A stretch of DNA of 64,000 nt from Arbacia lixula (lineage: Eukaryota; Echinodermata; Echinoidea; Arbacioida; Arbaciidae). Under the pieces are notes generated by a model. That model saw only the letters and a list, made by a program, of their open reading frames with translations. It did not search any database and was not told the origin of the DNA. Within the stretch, counting starts at the first letter, position 1; each line of letters begins with the position of its first letter. Position numbers and translations under genes: made by a program. The stretch spans positions 16,682,096 through 16,746,095 of the forward strand of contig OZ022591.1 of NCBI GenBank assembly GCA_963669155.1, in the 5' to 3' direction. This document shows positions 36,447-50,000 of the stretch, in pieces.

Positions 36447-39400
36447 GTGAGTAATTATGGTTTCGTTTCCTTCTGTAATGTTTAAAAATCCAATTCTGGA
36501 CAGTACACTACTATCATAATTTAACATTTCTAGATCATGCAGATACCAACTTTACTGCGACCAGCCCGCTCACGCAGTGCGAGCAGTCTCGGGGCTAATA
36601 CCATCTATGATACTGCTTACATACATGGTGAAAGTGAGACGGACGCGTAGATTATTACATCACGAGATCTGTAGCGCTGTGCCTGTGTTAGTGTTAGTGC
36701 TACAACTCATGTTAATTGCACAATCATGGAAAGAATAACTGTAGTACTATTGTACAATAAATTAAATTCTAAATCAACTTTTAGTTGATTGCTACATTGC
36801 ATGCTTGTAAATAAGTGGGTCATGAGTGGTCTCGAGTGAATCCAGGCCAGAGTGGTACTGGTAGAGGCACGGATGTGGACTGGGTACGGCAGTTGCAAAG
36901 GCGTGTTTTCCATAATGAGTATGGGGGTAATTACTGCGACCACGCAGTGAGCTTTGGAAGAACGAAGTCGTTATTAGATCAGTAACTTTGAACAATTCTG
37001 TTTACTCAAAACTCACATGCATTGCACATATTGACGGAGAATATATACATGAACTGTCTCGTGGCTGGTTTAAAGATGATTTTAATCCATGTTGTATTTT
37101 TTTTATCATTGTTTACGAACTAAAGTGGTTCAGAATTTCACGACGCGACGGCAGCTGTGATGCATCCTGAAACAAACATTGCGAGGAGAGGATTGCACTT
37201 TTTGGTTAAGTAATTCTAAGAGATATTTAGGGGCTAGACCGTGTTTTACTGCGACCAGCCCGCTCACTGCGTGACGCTGCGTGGGAGCAATCCCAGAGCT
37301 ACGCCATATTTAACTTTGTATGCATGCAGCATGAGTGGGAACTTTAAATTGAATCCTTTGAGATGCAGGGAGCCAGTGTAAGAATTTGACTTTATACTTG
37401 TACTTGTGTTATTTTTCATCTTGTATTTCACAGCTATGGAGTCCCAGCCCCATGTGCCGCCATTTTTCCACTGTGAAAGGTCTTAATGTGAGTATGCATC
37501 ATCCGAATCTTCCGATTAGCCTATAGCTGGAACTTTTCTTATGCAAACATGAAAAATAGAAACAATTTCTAAAAAGCTTGTATGCATTGTTGCACTTCAA
37601 ATACACACCATTTCCATAGGGCAGTGTGGAGTCTGGCAGAAAGGGAGTTACAATAATTGAAAACTATGTGCAGTGCATACCTGTTACATGTGTAATATAC
37701 TTGCTGTACATATATGGTGCAAAGTGGCCCTGGTAAGAGTTCTATATTGGCATGATCTGATACGACTTCTTACCCTCATTTCTGTTTAACCATGCACAAA
37801 ACCATACCTGCTACATGTGTAATATACTTGCTGTATATATACACATGTTCAGGTCCATAGGGAATTGTGGATATTGTGCACATAAATTGTGGTGACTTCA
37901 AAACCATGAATTCTTGGACTGTTTTAAAGTCTTCCCAAGATTCATACATTAATTCCATGCTCCCAAACCTTAAAAATAATATCAGCTTACCAATTCATTA
38001 GGAGAAAATCCAAGATTTATTCCCGTTCAGCTTATGTAGTAGCGTCTGCTCTCCGCTATGTTTACACGTCGAATGACCGTATTAGCATACGAAAAGAAAT
38101 TTCCACCGTGACTAGTCTTTATCAAAGTCTGATGGCATTATTAAGCTCGTAATTTGTAGAAGCTCATATGTCAAGTTTTCTAGCAGACAAAAAATAAAAA
38201 CATTGTACCCAGGTTACAATGAACATTTACGTGTGTCATTGAATATAAATAAATAAAACTGCCAACTTAATGAGATTTTGTCATTTATTTCTAAATTATA
38301 AATCGTAACAACATTTAAGCACAAATAATATCGCGAGGGCTATTGTGTGCACAGCCTGGATGTTTACAAACATGCTATCGGCACTTCTTTCGCTGAGCCA
38401 ACTATCGTCCTCCCCGTTACGTGTCAAATAAGGGCTAGGGGGAGCTACGAACTTTTACACGAAATTTTCCTGAGGTTAGAAAGCTGACGAGTCGTAAAAC
38501 CTGATTAGCAAAACTACTTAGAATTGTGAGTAAAAGATTATGTCTTTTATTTTAATTTGCGAATCATATTCCAATAAGTGCAAGGAAGACGGCCTGCAAG
38601 TGATTTCATTTAATTTACGCAAATTAAATAGTTATGCGTATTTGAAATTATAGGCCGTTCTGCCTTACTTCGTACACACGGCCTATGGAGTTTGAAGCTG
38701 GTGCACAAAACCATCCCTGGTCAGAAGTCTGTATGGACACAATCTGATATGAAGATGTACTTTAATCCCTGTTTAACCATGCACAAAACCAACTCTGGTC
38801 AGGAGCCTGTATGGGCATATGACTTGATACTTTAATCCCCGTTTAACCATACACAAAACCAACTCTGGTCAGGAGCCTGTATGGGCATGTGATTTGATAC
38901 TTTAATCCCGTTTAACCATGCACAAAACCAACTCTGGTCAGGAGCCTGTATGGGCATGTGATTTGATACTTTAATCCCGTTTAACCATGCACAAAACCAA
39001 CTCTGGTCAGGAGCCTGTATGGGACACAATCTGATGATATGACTTAATACTTTCATTCCTTGGTTAACCATGCACAAAACCAACACTTGCAATGTTTTAA
39101 CTTGTCATGCACTGTTGCACTCCAAACACACACCATTTTCATAGGGTAGTATAGAGTACCGAGTGTGACGTCTTTGAGCATTATTAGCGAGCTTTTGTTT
39201 TGAGGACGGACGGGCTCCAGTACGGAAATCCGACACCAAGATCGATCTGCGCATGCGCCACCACCCGCTCTGGAATCCGCGCGGGGAATCGAGAACGTGA
39301 ATTCTGAGATTTCACGTCCTCGACGAGTAGAGGACAGCAGCCAATCAGCGCCCGTACAGATGATGTAATGCAAATCGCACGTGCGACCGGCTGTTTTGGA

Positions 39401-42400
39401 AACAAGCTCGGTAGAGTGTGCCAGATGACGTCACACGCACCGCCGTTCGCGTTCTCTGTCTTTTAGCGAAACTGCGTGTGAATTGCCGCGGACGGACGGC
39501 GAGAACAGAGTGCTCACTGATCTCGTTTCTGTCCGCGGTGTTATAACGAAAGCTCCCTATTGTCAAGACAGCTGGCTCTAACCAATGCGGGTAGAGCAAG
39601 CAGCGGTGATCACAGCGAGACTGTAATTGGGAATGCCCGACACTAGCCCGATAGACAATATCAGACCACTAAACCTCTCACTGGAGTGATTTTGCTTAGA
39701 GCCAATTGTCTTGACAGCGCACCATGCTCATATGATGACAACACTTTGGTGCTGTATGGAGTCTAGCATAGAAGGATTCTACTCTATTTTTTTATCTGCA
39801 TATTTCCTTCCTCAGGAGGTGGTGATTGTGAGCTCTGTGAGGACACCCATTGGGTCATTCAGGAGCTCTCTCGCCTCACTCACAGCCCCTCGCATGGGCA
39901 GCTTAGCCATACAGGCAGCCATCGAGAAAGCAGGTATTCTACACCCTCAAAACCTTAGCCAGGGGGGTGTTTCACCAAGCTGTATGTAGGCTAAGAATGA
40001 CGTTACGCATGACTGGTAACCCTATCTTGTGCTAATTGAGATGCCCCAATTTATTCCTGTTTTAACATAGTGGGAGCTAATTTCCAACGATCCTAATCAA
40101 ATTTGACAAATCATAAAATTTGTATTAATTCAGACACTTGTTAACGACAAGAATTTAAATTTATACAGATCAGATTTCAACTTTAAACTGATTGGAATCA
40201 AATTCATTGAGAATCTGATGTAGCCCAAGAAAGGTTCACCATCCAAGCTGTTGGGCTTTTCTATATGTACACTACAGCTCAATGGTTTTGGCACAGGTTA
40301 AGGGAAAGGGAAAAAAGGGAAGGAGGCGCAGCTTTAAATCGCGGTATATTTTGTCCAGTTCAGCATGAAACATGATGCTTTTGGGGCTAAAGCAATGTGT
40401 TTCATACTGAACTGGACAAAATATACCGCTGTTTAAAACTGTGGCTCCTTCCCTTTCTTTCCTTTCCCTTTCCCTATGCCAATTCCTTTGAGCTGTAGTG
40501 TAGCTGAAGTAATCGTTCTCAATTTCTCACCGGCTGGGACGGACTAAGAAAAAGGGGAAATTATAAAAGGATTAGTGTCATGAGTACTAGACTCTATTTT
40601 TCTGTTTGGATCAGAAATTTTACAAAAAATTTATATATTGATTGGACCTGGATAACAAAATGTGTCAAGGAATACATTCTGCCCAACTTGGGCTGCTAGC
40701 TAGGTCTTTCGGCACAGCTGTGCTTCCCTGCATTATCGGCATCTAGCTGGGTGATTGTACCGCTGTGATTAACCAGCATGCAAGCGCTGACATTCATGTA
40801 TGCCACAGCAAATGGACACCCAAGAGAAGCAAGTTTATTTCCCACGCTGAATCTAATAGTTTTATTCACCTCAAGTAATTGCACATACAAATTTTAGTTT
40901 TTGTATTTTTCTGGTATAATGATGTTATTATAACTTGCAGACACATGTGCAAATTCGTCATGGAAATCAAAACCCGTATAAAGTGAACACATGAAATGTA
41001 CAACTAATTCTGTCATCCCATGGTATATGCTTAGTAATTCCTGGATAATCCAACCCACTTGAATGTCTTTGAAGGTATCACTCCTGAGGATGTGAATGAG
41101 GTGTATATGGGCAACGTCCTTCAGGCTGGACAAGGTCAAGCACCTACGAGGCAAGCTGCATTGGGAGCGGGTGAGTACACGGTAGCCCCGTTCGTATTCC
41201 ATAAAGATACTACTGCTATATTACCAATGCACGTTGGCTAGAAAACACCGTTCATATACACCAATAAAACCACTTTATAATCCAGTGGACTTACTCCACA
41301 CCCTTAGCCAGAGCAAACGTGCCATGGTGACATGTTCCGCTAAGCCATAGGAGCGGTTGGATGAGCCGCAAAATTTACCTCTATTTTGCAGACACAGTAT
41401 GTAAGATGTATGTAAAGGTATGATTAACACATATCCTCTACAAGTATACCGGTATGAAATACTTAACTACAATTAAATTCAGAAAAGTGTCATTCATTGT
41501 AAAGGAAACATTTTAATACAAGTTTGTAATATCTTAATTTAAAAAATAATGCACATTCAAACGATTCTCTGCCTCTTGTATAGGTCTTCCCCTCGGCACG
41601 CCATGCACTACAGTCAACAAGGTGTGTGCATCGGGCATGAAGAGCATCATGATGGCAGCTCAGAGCCTCATGTGTGGGCACCAGGTAAGCAGGACGGGCC
41701 CATTACCTAATGGGCCCCGGGGGGGTGAGGGGGGTAAGGGGGGATATTCCGAAAAATAAATTTTTGTATCTCGGGGAGTTAGGAAGATTTTTGTCTTTTA
41801 GTATTCCGAAAAATCAACTAAGGATGAAAGATAACAATTTTATTCAGATGAGCGAGCAAGGAAACTCTTATGTAAATGAGCCTTTGAGATTGTTGTTATG
41901 CAACTGAGCTAAATCGGTGTTCTGAAACACACTTAGGAATAGTAAAGATAAAAGATAAAAATGGAATGCTGCTGCCAATATGTCCATGTGATGGTAGGCT
42001 TATAGATTTTCACTAAATGTGTGAAAATGGAATATGCCCCCCCCCCCCCCAAGTAGAATCATCACGAATATAAGAGCTCATTTGTCATTACATGTATATG
42101 AGTGCCGTATGCATTTTTTGTGTTCATCCATTGCCAGTATGCGATGGTAATTGTATAGATATGTACAAATGTATGAAAATTGACCTTTGATGGAAGTAGA
42201 ATTATTGCTAATGTAAGAGGTAACTCTTATTCCTAACATGGCTTTGAGTGGATTCGAGTGGATGGTAATTCTATAGATATTTTAACAAGTATGAAAATCG
42301 ACTCTTGACGAAAGTCGAATTATCGCAAATATTAGGGGTTACTTTTATTTTTAACCTGGCTGTGAGTGGATTTGCTGTGTTCTTGTGTTGACAGGATGTG

Positions 42401-45400
42401 ATGGTGGCCGGAGGGATGGAGAGTATGTCCAACGTACCCCTGCTGATGGCCAGGGGGGATCCTGGGTACGGAGGGGCAACGCTGCAGGTATGCCATCACA
42501 TTTATTGGAGGACAGTCAACCAGTTCACAAAGACTGGACACTGTCCATAAAAGACTACTGTAAAAGTGGAAATGTTCGCGCATTTCGCACGGCGTGTATT
42601 TGGCGCGAAAGTAAAAATGCACAAATATATTTGCGCCAAAAGGAAGTTCATATCAGAGTGCTTCCTATGCATGCTTGTGTTGATGCATCAAGCGTCACAT
42701 ACGTAGGCCTACGTTTATGGTGTAGCCCAAAGACCTTATAGCGATGCGCAGCGCTCTACAGTCTTTGGTTTAGCCTTAGTCAGTGCTTCGACGACATCAT
42801 CATGCTATTGCCGCTGTCCGGCCAGCACTGGCGTGGCAGTGGTGAGCTGAGTGAATTGATCGTCTAAAGGGCTAGACATCTTGCGAAATTAAAAACACAA
42901 AAAATTTATGTTACCCCGCCGAGCATGAAAAATTAATCGCACTAAAAATTTCCACTTTTGCAGTACTTATTCATAACAGTCACTCATCTTCAATCCCTTC
43001 AGAAGAGTTTACATGTAATTGCATATTTTTACAGAGACCATTTTCATCATAAATGGTTAAAGATTACTTATTATTCTCCGGGTGACGGACAGAGCAGTCT
43101 GCAGGCAAACATTGAGACGGATACTATCTCTTTTAGATTTGAAAGAAACCTATAGTTACATGTACACTCCAGCTCAAAGGAATTGGCATAGGGAAAGGGA
43201 AGAGGAAGAAAGGGAAGGAGCTGCAGTTTTACACAGCGGTATATTTTATCCAGTTCAGCATGAAACACGATGCATTAGCCTAAAAAGCATCATGTGTCAT
43301 GCTGAACTGGACAAAATATACTGCAGTTTAAAACTGCAGCTCCTTTCCTTTCTTCCCTTTCCCTTTCCTTATGCCAATTCCTTTGAGCTGTAGTGTATGT
43401 AGTTGCAAACTTACTATAACTTCTTCACACTTTGCCTTTCTCATTTCTTTCTTCTTTTCTCTGTATAACTACTTTGTAACTGGTTCACAACTTTCATCAC
43501 CGCCTTCTTCTTCTACTTCCTTTTCTCATCCTGAATCCTTTTAGAACAATTTGTATGTACCATAATTGCCACTGTGTACAAATACCACTTTGTTGAACTG
43601 TTGTCGTATAGGATGCTATTTGTGGCTGGTTAAAATAATAGAAAAGGACATCTTATAAAACAAAATGTATAATTGTGCCTTCCTTTCAGAAAAAGGAATA
43701 TTTAAATTATCGCTCCTAGCACACTGACCGCTCATTCCCCTCTCACACACTGTACACCCTCATGGCTCTTACGTGTTCGACCATTCCACCATCATTCACC
43801 ATCGCCCCAGCCATTGGTGAACTTCCCCCCCCCCCCTTATTCATGATTGGATTTCTAGTTTCCCACTCTTTTATTTGATTGGGCTGTAAGAACATGAATT
43901 ATTTGTTGGTTTACATGAAGTGAAGATATGTAATTACAAGTATAAGTGATCTATTGTTTCCACATTTACATATCCTTATACATATTATTATGGTAATGGT
44001 ATTACTTCATGAATATTCATTTATACCTGATTTGCAACCTCAGAAAATTCACAGGCAGTACTTCATATAGTCAACACTGTATGTTTTAGGTGTATAATAT
44101 GCTGCCTCTAGAGTGAGCTAGGAAACTTCATGTACAGAACCAAGCCATACAACTGGTGGCTAGTAGTGTGCAGTAGCATAGTACACACATTTTCATTTGA
44201 AGCATAATTTCCTCAGATTGTGTATTGCATCCTCTTTCTCCAATCATTGATGTCCCTGTAGGATGCTATTGTGTCTGACGGCCTCACAGACGCATACAAC
44301 AAGTTCCACATGGGTAACTGCGGTGAAGACACGGCCAGGAAGCTGGGGATCTCCCGGGAAGACCAGGACGAATTTGCCATCGGATCCTACACCAAGAGCC
44401 AAGCTGCTGGCGCAGTAAGTTAACAGCTTTTCTCTCTCTATCCTATGCAAGTTAGCGTACATCAGTTGGCGCTAGGTCTGGCAATTTGCCATCGGATACT
44501 GTACCCAGAGCCAAGTGGCTGGCAAAGTGAGTGTGTTGTATTGTGTTTCTCTCTCTGTGCTAAGACAGTTTGCGTAGATTAGTTGCTGCTAGGTCTGGCA
44601 ATCAGTCTTCGGATCCTATACCAAGAGCCAAGCGGCTGGCATAGTTGCTGTACTTTTTACTACTTCATGTCATAACAGCCAGTTTACATACACTACATCT
44701 CAAAGGAATTGGCATCAGGTAAAGGGAAAGGAAAGAAAGGGAAGGGGCCGCAGTTCATAACCGCGGGATATTTTGTCCAGTTCAGCATGAAACACAATGC
44801 TTTACCCTAAGAAGCATCATGTTTCATGCTGAACTAGACAAAATATACCATGGTTTAAAACTGCGGGTCCTTCCTTTCTTCCATTTCCCTTTCCCTATGC
44901 CAATTCCTTTGAGCTATAGTGTACGAGAGTTGTCTCTAGACCTTGCAAGCCATCTAGTTGTCATAGACAGCAAGAAATAACTTCAAAGCATTTTATATCC
45001 AGTGGAAATGTCTACTTTGTAAATAATTTGTATGCCATATCAAATGCCAACCTTACAAAGTGATGTCATTGCAAAGCAGTATATTCAGACTTGCTGGTGT
45101 TATATTGGTTGACAAAATTATTTCGTGCTTCTACCTCATCTGCAGAACAAGATATTTGACAAAGAAATCATCCCTGTTGGTGTTCCACAGAAGAGAGGTA
45201 CGTATGTGGCTTAATTTATCATTTATCATCACTTTGTGTTCTTTTGCATGAAAAGATGAAACTCCTCAGACTCAAGATGTTGCTCCCTATGACTCTTTTA
45301 GGGTTCCCAGCCCAACAGAGAAATCAGGGAAATCAGAGAAAATTATTGTACTTTTCCCATGCCAAAAAGTGTAGTGCCCCTTTCCTCCAGAGCTGCCTCT

Positions 45401-47055
45401 CCCTTTCATACCATGAAACTTCAAATGAGTTAATTATCATGGAATTTTGAGACTAAATCAGGGAAAAATTAGGGGATTTTGTTTTCTTGAAATGCTGGGA
45501 ACCCTTTCTTTGTGTCTGACAAGATACAACTCTGATTATACATGTACATGTCTTTTTAAAAGAGCCAACAATTGTGTGGCAGCATACCTCCCCTTGAATA
45601 GGAGATTGTATGAAGGTCCGGTGTATAGGATTGTTGTTAAGTGTCATTGAGTCATTCTTGAGTCCTGTATGTACACGGTTCCTATACAGGCTACCCAACC
45701 ATATGTAATCTTATGCAGGGGCTACGCTTACCCTGCGTGTAATTTTTTCATGATTTCACAGCAAATTTTGGCGTAATCGCTTTGCAACATTACGTAAATA
45801 TATGCAAAGCCCGGTGTAAAAGCCCGTTAAGAAAGAACAAAATTGTTAAAAAATTTATTTCTCTCGAGTTCTCGTTGGTGCTCATTTTGCAATGCATACT
45901 GTATCTTTGTTCAATCAATATTTTCAGAACCATGCTTTTATAATTTGCAATCTTGATGTAGATGCTCATCATTCAACATTTCGGTTGCTTTTGTTCTTAC
46001 AAATACAAGTTTGTAAAACAGTTTTGTATTGTTGCTGTCGAGGACACAGTTGTTATCAATTTTGTAACTTTGTTTTTATTTCTTTTCAGGGAAACCAGAT
46101 GTGGTAGTTTCAGAAGATGAAGAATACAGTAAGGTCAACTTTGACAAAGTCAGGTCGCTGAAGGCTGTATTTGAGAAAGATGGTAAGAACATTTAAAGCA
46201 TCAGCTTCTCATAGTTCTAACAGTATGATAACTTTCCAAACTGCTTTAAAATGTAAATTGCTTTAAAAAGTAATTTCTTCTTCTTCTTCTTCTTCTTCTT
46301 CTTCTTCTTCTTCTTCTTCTTCTTCTTCTTCTTCTTCTTCTTCTTCTTCTTCTTCTTCTTCTTCTTCTTCTTCTTCTTCTTCTTCTTCTTCTTCTTCTTC
46401 TTCTTCTTCTTCTTCTTCTTCTTCTTCTTCTTCTTCTTCTTCTTCTTCTTCTTCTTCTTCTTCTTCTTCTTCTTCTTCTTCTTCTTCTTCTTCTTCTTCT
46501 AATTCTTCTTCTAATTCTAATTCTAATTCTAATTCTAAATTAATGCAATTTGGAAATTTTGTAGTACCAGTACATTGTTCGTGAATATGATAACTGGTAG
46601 TAAAGTTTTAATTTATTTAGTTGATATGTAGGGTAGTACTGAAAAGTAAAGATGATTCCTTAAAATCTCAGCCAAATATTAAATGCATTATTTGTGTGTG
46701 CATTCATGGTTCAATTAATTAATCAGTACAGAACATGATCGTAATCTTTTATCTAAGGCTTGATTTAAATCAGTGAGCTTCTAGAATTGATCATAGCTGC
46801 TTGGTTAAGTTTGCATGCAATTACATTAAATTATGTAAATTTGCAATTATACCTTTGCTACCTGTGCTATGTGAATGTGTCACATCATTATTATTGAAAA
46901 GGGGTAGTCCACCTTGAAATTAAGTTGGTGTTCAAGATCATAACTTTCTTATTCTATTACGGATTTTCGTCAAACCTTGACTAATGTGTTTCTATCATGT
47001 TTCTGTATTTGTTGGAGGCAACTTAATTTCAGGATGGACTATCCCTTGAATCAAC

Positions 47056-47099
<44 letters not shown>

Positions 47100-50000
47100 A
47101 ATGATGATGATGAGTACTGAGGATGTTTTGTTTGCTGTTCTTTGCTGCTTCAGGCACAGTGACGGCAGCCAACGCCAGCACGCTGAATGACGGAGCTGCA
47201 GCCATGGTGCTCATGACAGCACAGGCAGCAGAGAAGCTCAACGTCAAGCCGCTTGCTAGGATACTGGGTAAGAACCAGCACCGAGGGCTCCACAATCACG
47301 TGGCCAGTCACAATTACCCGTATTCTGAACAGAGGTTTAACGCAAACAGTGTACTAAACCAGGGCCCTGTTGCATAAAACTTACCATTGATGGTAACTTG
47401 CTACCAACAGCAACTATGGAAACCTTGTTACCTTGGTAATTACCATTGATGAGAGAGTTATTGATTTAATCTTATTGTTTTGTCCTCGGAATCACTATGG
47501 TATATTGAGTTTGTCCATGTATTCATTACAGTCAATAATTGCAATCTACAAATTTTCTTTTCCTTTGACCGATTTTCGTCAAACCTCCACCTGTATGTTT
47601 CATGTTTCTATTTTTATTAAAACCAACTTAATTTTAGCGTGGGCATTCTCTTTAATACACACTTCATACTGTTCTGTACTCAGTGGAGAATATACTTGCC
47701 ACAGTGCCTCCAGAGTTTAATTGTGCAATCCTCCTGTCATCCTTTCCCCAGGTTTTGCTGATGCTGCTGTTGCTCCCATTGAGTTTCCTATCGCTCCTGC
47801 ATACGCCATGCCAAAGGTAAGCCCAGGGCCCCGTCTTATAACAAACTGCAATTGATCGCAACTGGACTTGCAATTTATAGCAATCGTAACTCTGTACATT
47901 AGAGATGCGGTTTTTGGACTTGCGATCGATTGAGATTAATTGCAAATCTTTGTAAAACAGTAGATGATTGAATTCTTCTGGAAGTAAGAGGTAGTATATC
48001 CTAGCATTTTACAGGTAAAAAATCTAGTTGTGTGTATTTTGCTAACTAAATAAAGGTTATAAGGAAAAGGATCACATTTCATAAAATATGATAACGGAAG
48101 TGAACAAAACTTTTAGTGGAGTTATAGTGATCGGTGGGTCATCTGAATTCTAGTCCGTTATCTGCAGATGATGCTTAAACTAAAAGGTTAATTATGGACA
48201 TCTTATTCCTATGTGATATGCACCATACAAAAAATTGTTCACATACCGGGTAGGGTATTGTATTTTTATGCGGATGGCATTATATTTCTGGGGTCCGTTC
48301 GTTCGTCCGTTGGTCCGGACCTCATTTATGCAATAACTCAATAAATAACTTCAATTTTTGTACAATGATGACATATGACAGGACGGCTACCTTATTAGAT
48401 TTTGGGTCAGATAGGTCAAAACTTAAAGGTCATGGATCAAAGTCAAATCCTAAAATATCGACTTTCACACGGTAACTCTAGAAATGATTCATCAAATTTC
48501 ATCAAACTTGGTACAAGGATTATAAAATATATGACAGGACAATTATTGATTCTTATGTGGGTTAGAAAGGTCACAGTTCAAGGTGAAAATTGGAAATGTT
48601 GCTGTTTATGTGATTAATTGTGGAATATGTGACCAAATATCACCAAACGTGCAATGATGATATATGAAAGGTTGCTCTCAAGTCGTATTTCATAGCCAAA
48701 AAGCAAATTTTCATCCATTAGAAGATAACATTACACTAAATATTCAAGATTTTGGCAATACAGTATCCACGCAGGAGGGTGGAGGCATACCGCGCAGTCG
48801 AATTACTCTACTTTAGAGACTAAAGCTTTCACTTGCTTGTTTTGCTCTGCCAGGTGTTGGAGCAGACTGGGGTGAAGAAGGAGGACATTGCCATGTTTGA
48901 GATCAACGAGGCCTTCAGCGTGGTGGTGCTGGCCAATCAGAAGCTGCTGGACCTTGACCCGACCAAGATCAACATCAATGGGGGCGCGGTCAGCATCGGC
49001 CATCCCATCGGGTCAGTCTCAACGCTTTCCTTTTATGATTTAATTTGATTTGAGTTTTCAACTTGATTTCCAAAACATCAAATGAGAATATGATAGCTAA
49101 TGCAGTCTTTAGGAGAAGACTTTAAGCCGTCAGTCGCGCATAAATAAGAGTCATACCATATGCATGTTAAAGAACCTGCTTCTTTTTTTCATAAAGAGCG
49201 GGGAAGTTGTCCCAATGAAGGAGTTAACATATTAATGTATTACTGATAAAATCCAGTTTATAATTTATAAATGGCATTAGAGCAATTCTTACTGTGTAAC
49301 AGATTAACTGTTCGACAGTCACTTATATGACACTCATGCGGTGGTAAAGAGTGTCGTTGATCTCTTCTCAATCAATCAATCAATCAATGATAGGTAATAC
49401 ATATGTTGATCAGTGCAGATATTAATTAAATGTTAGTTTTGCTGTGATGCTCCGTAGTAATTGAATTGATCAGTGTTATAGAGAAATAAACAGAGAGAAA
49501 GGGAAGACCATGCAGGGACTTTAACATGTGTACTTGCAGATGTTCTTAAACATTAATTGAATGAAAAGTGATAAAATACAAATAAAAGGCTATTCTTAAT
49601 ACACCAACTCTACATGGAATGAAATCTACTGATGTTATTAGAGATATGTGATAGATCAAACAAAATGGTGGAAAATGAAACAGGATTTTTCCACATGTCC
49701 ACATTTTTCATAATAGGCCTTCGTTTTTTTTTTTGTTTAAAAAAACGTTGTGTAATGGACATAATGTGTCAATCAGTGCGAATTGAACATTGACGAAACA
49801 AAAAGGAATAAAATAAATAATGGAAAGGGCTATTTGTCATAAGCCAATGCTCTGATTTGATTGATTTCATAGCCATCTTTTCACCAATAAATAAATAAAA
49901 TGAATAAAATAAGTCTTCTGTAGATTTGTTTAATTACTAAGCTATTAAGCTTTTGTTAATATTGATATGCTATGTTCAGAATTTTTTTCGCCTTCTTGTA

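Noticed and set aside
38832-39092. Minus-strand ORF with 23-residue repeats
   Set aside because: The 69-bp tandem repeat has a period divisible by three, so periodic peptides arise automatically. It lies within an ACAT1 intron.
39561-39716. tRNA-like look of TGGCTCTAACC...GGTAGAGC, suggesting a tRNA gene or tRNA-headed SINE
   Set aside because: The loop between the paired GCTC/GAGC is too long for a D-arm, no T-arm box follows at the right spacing, and the segment has terminal inverted repeats like a MITE.
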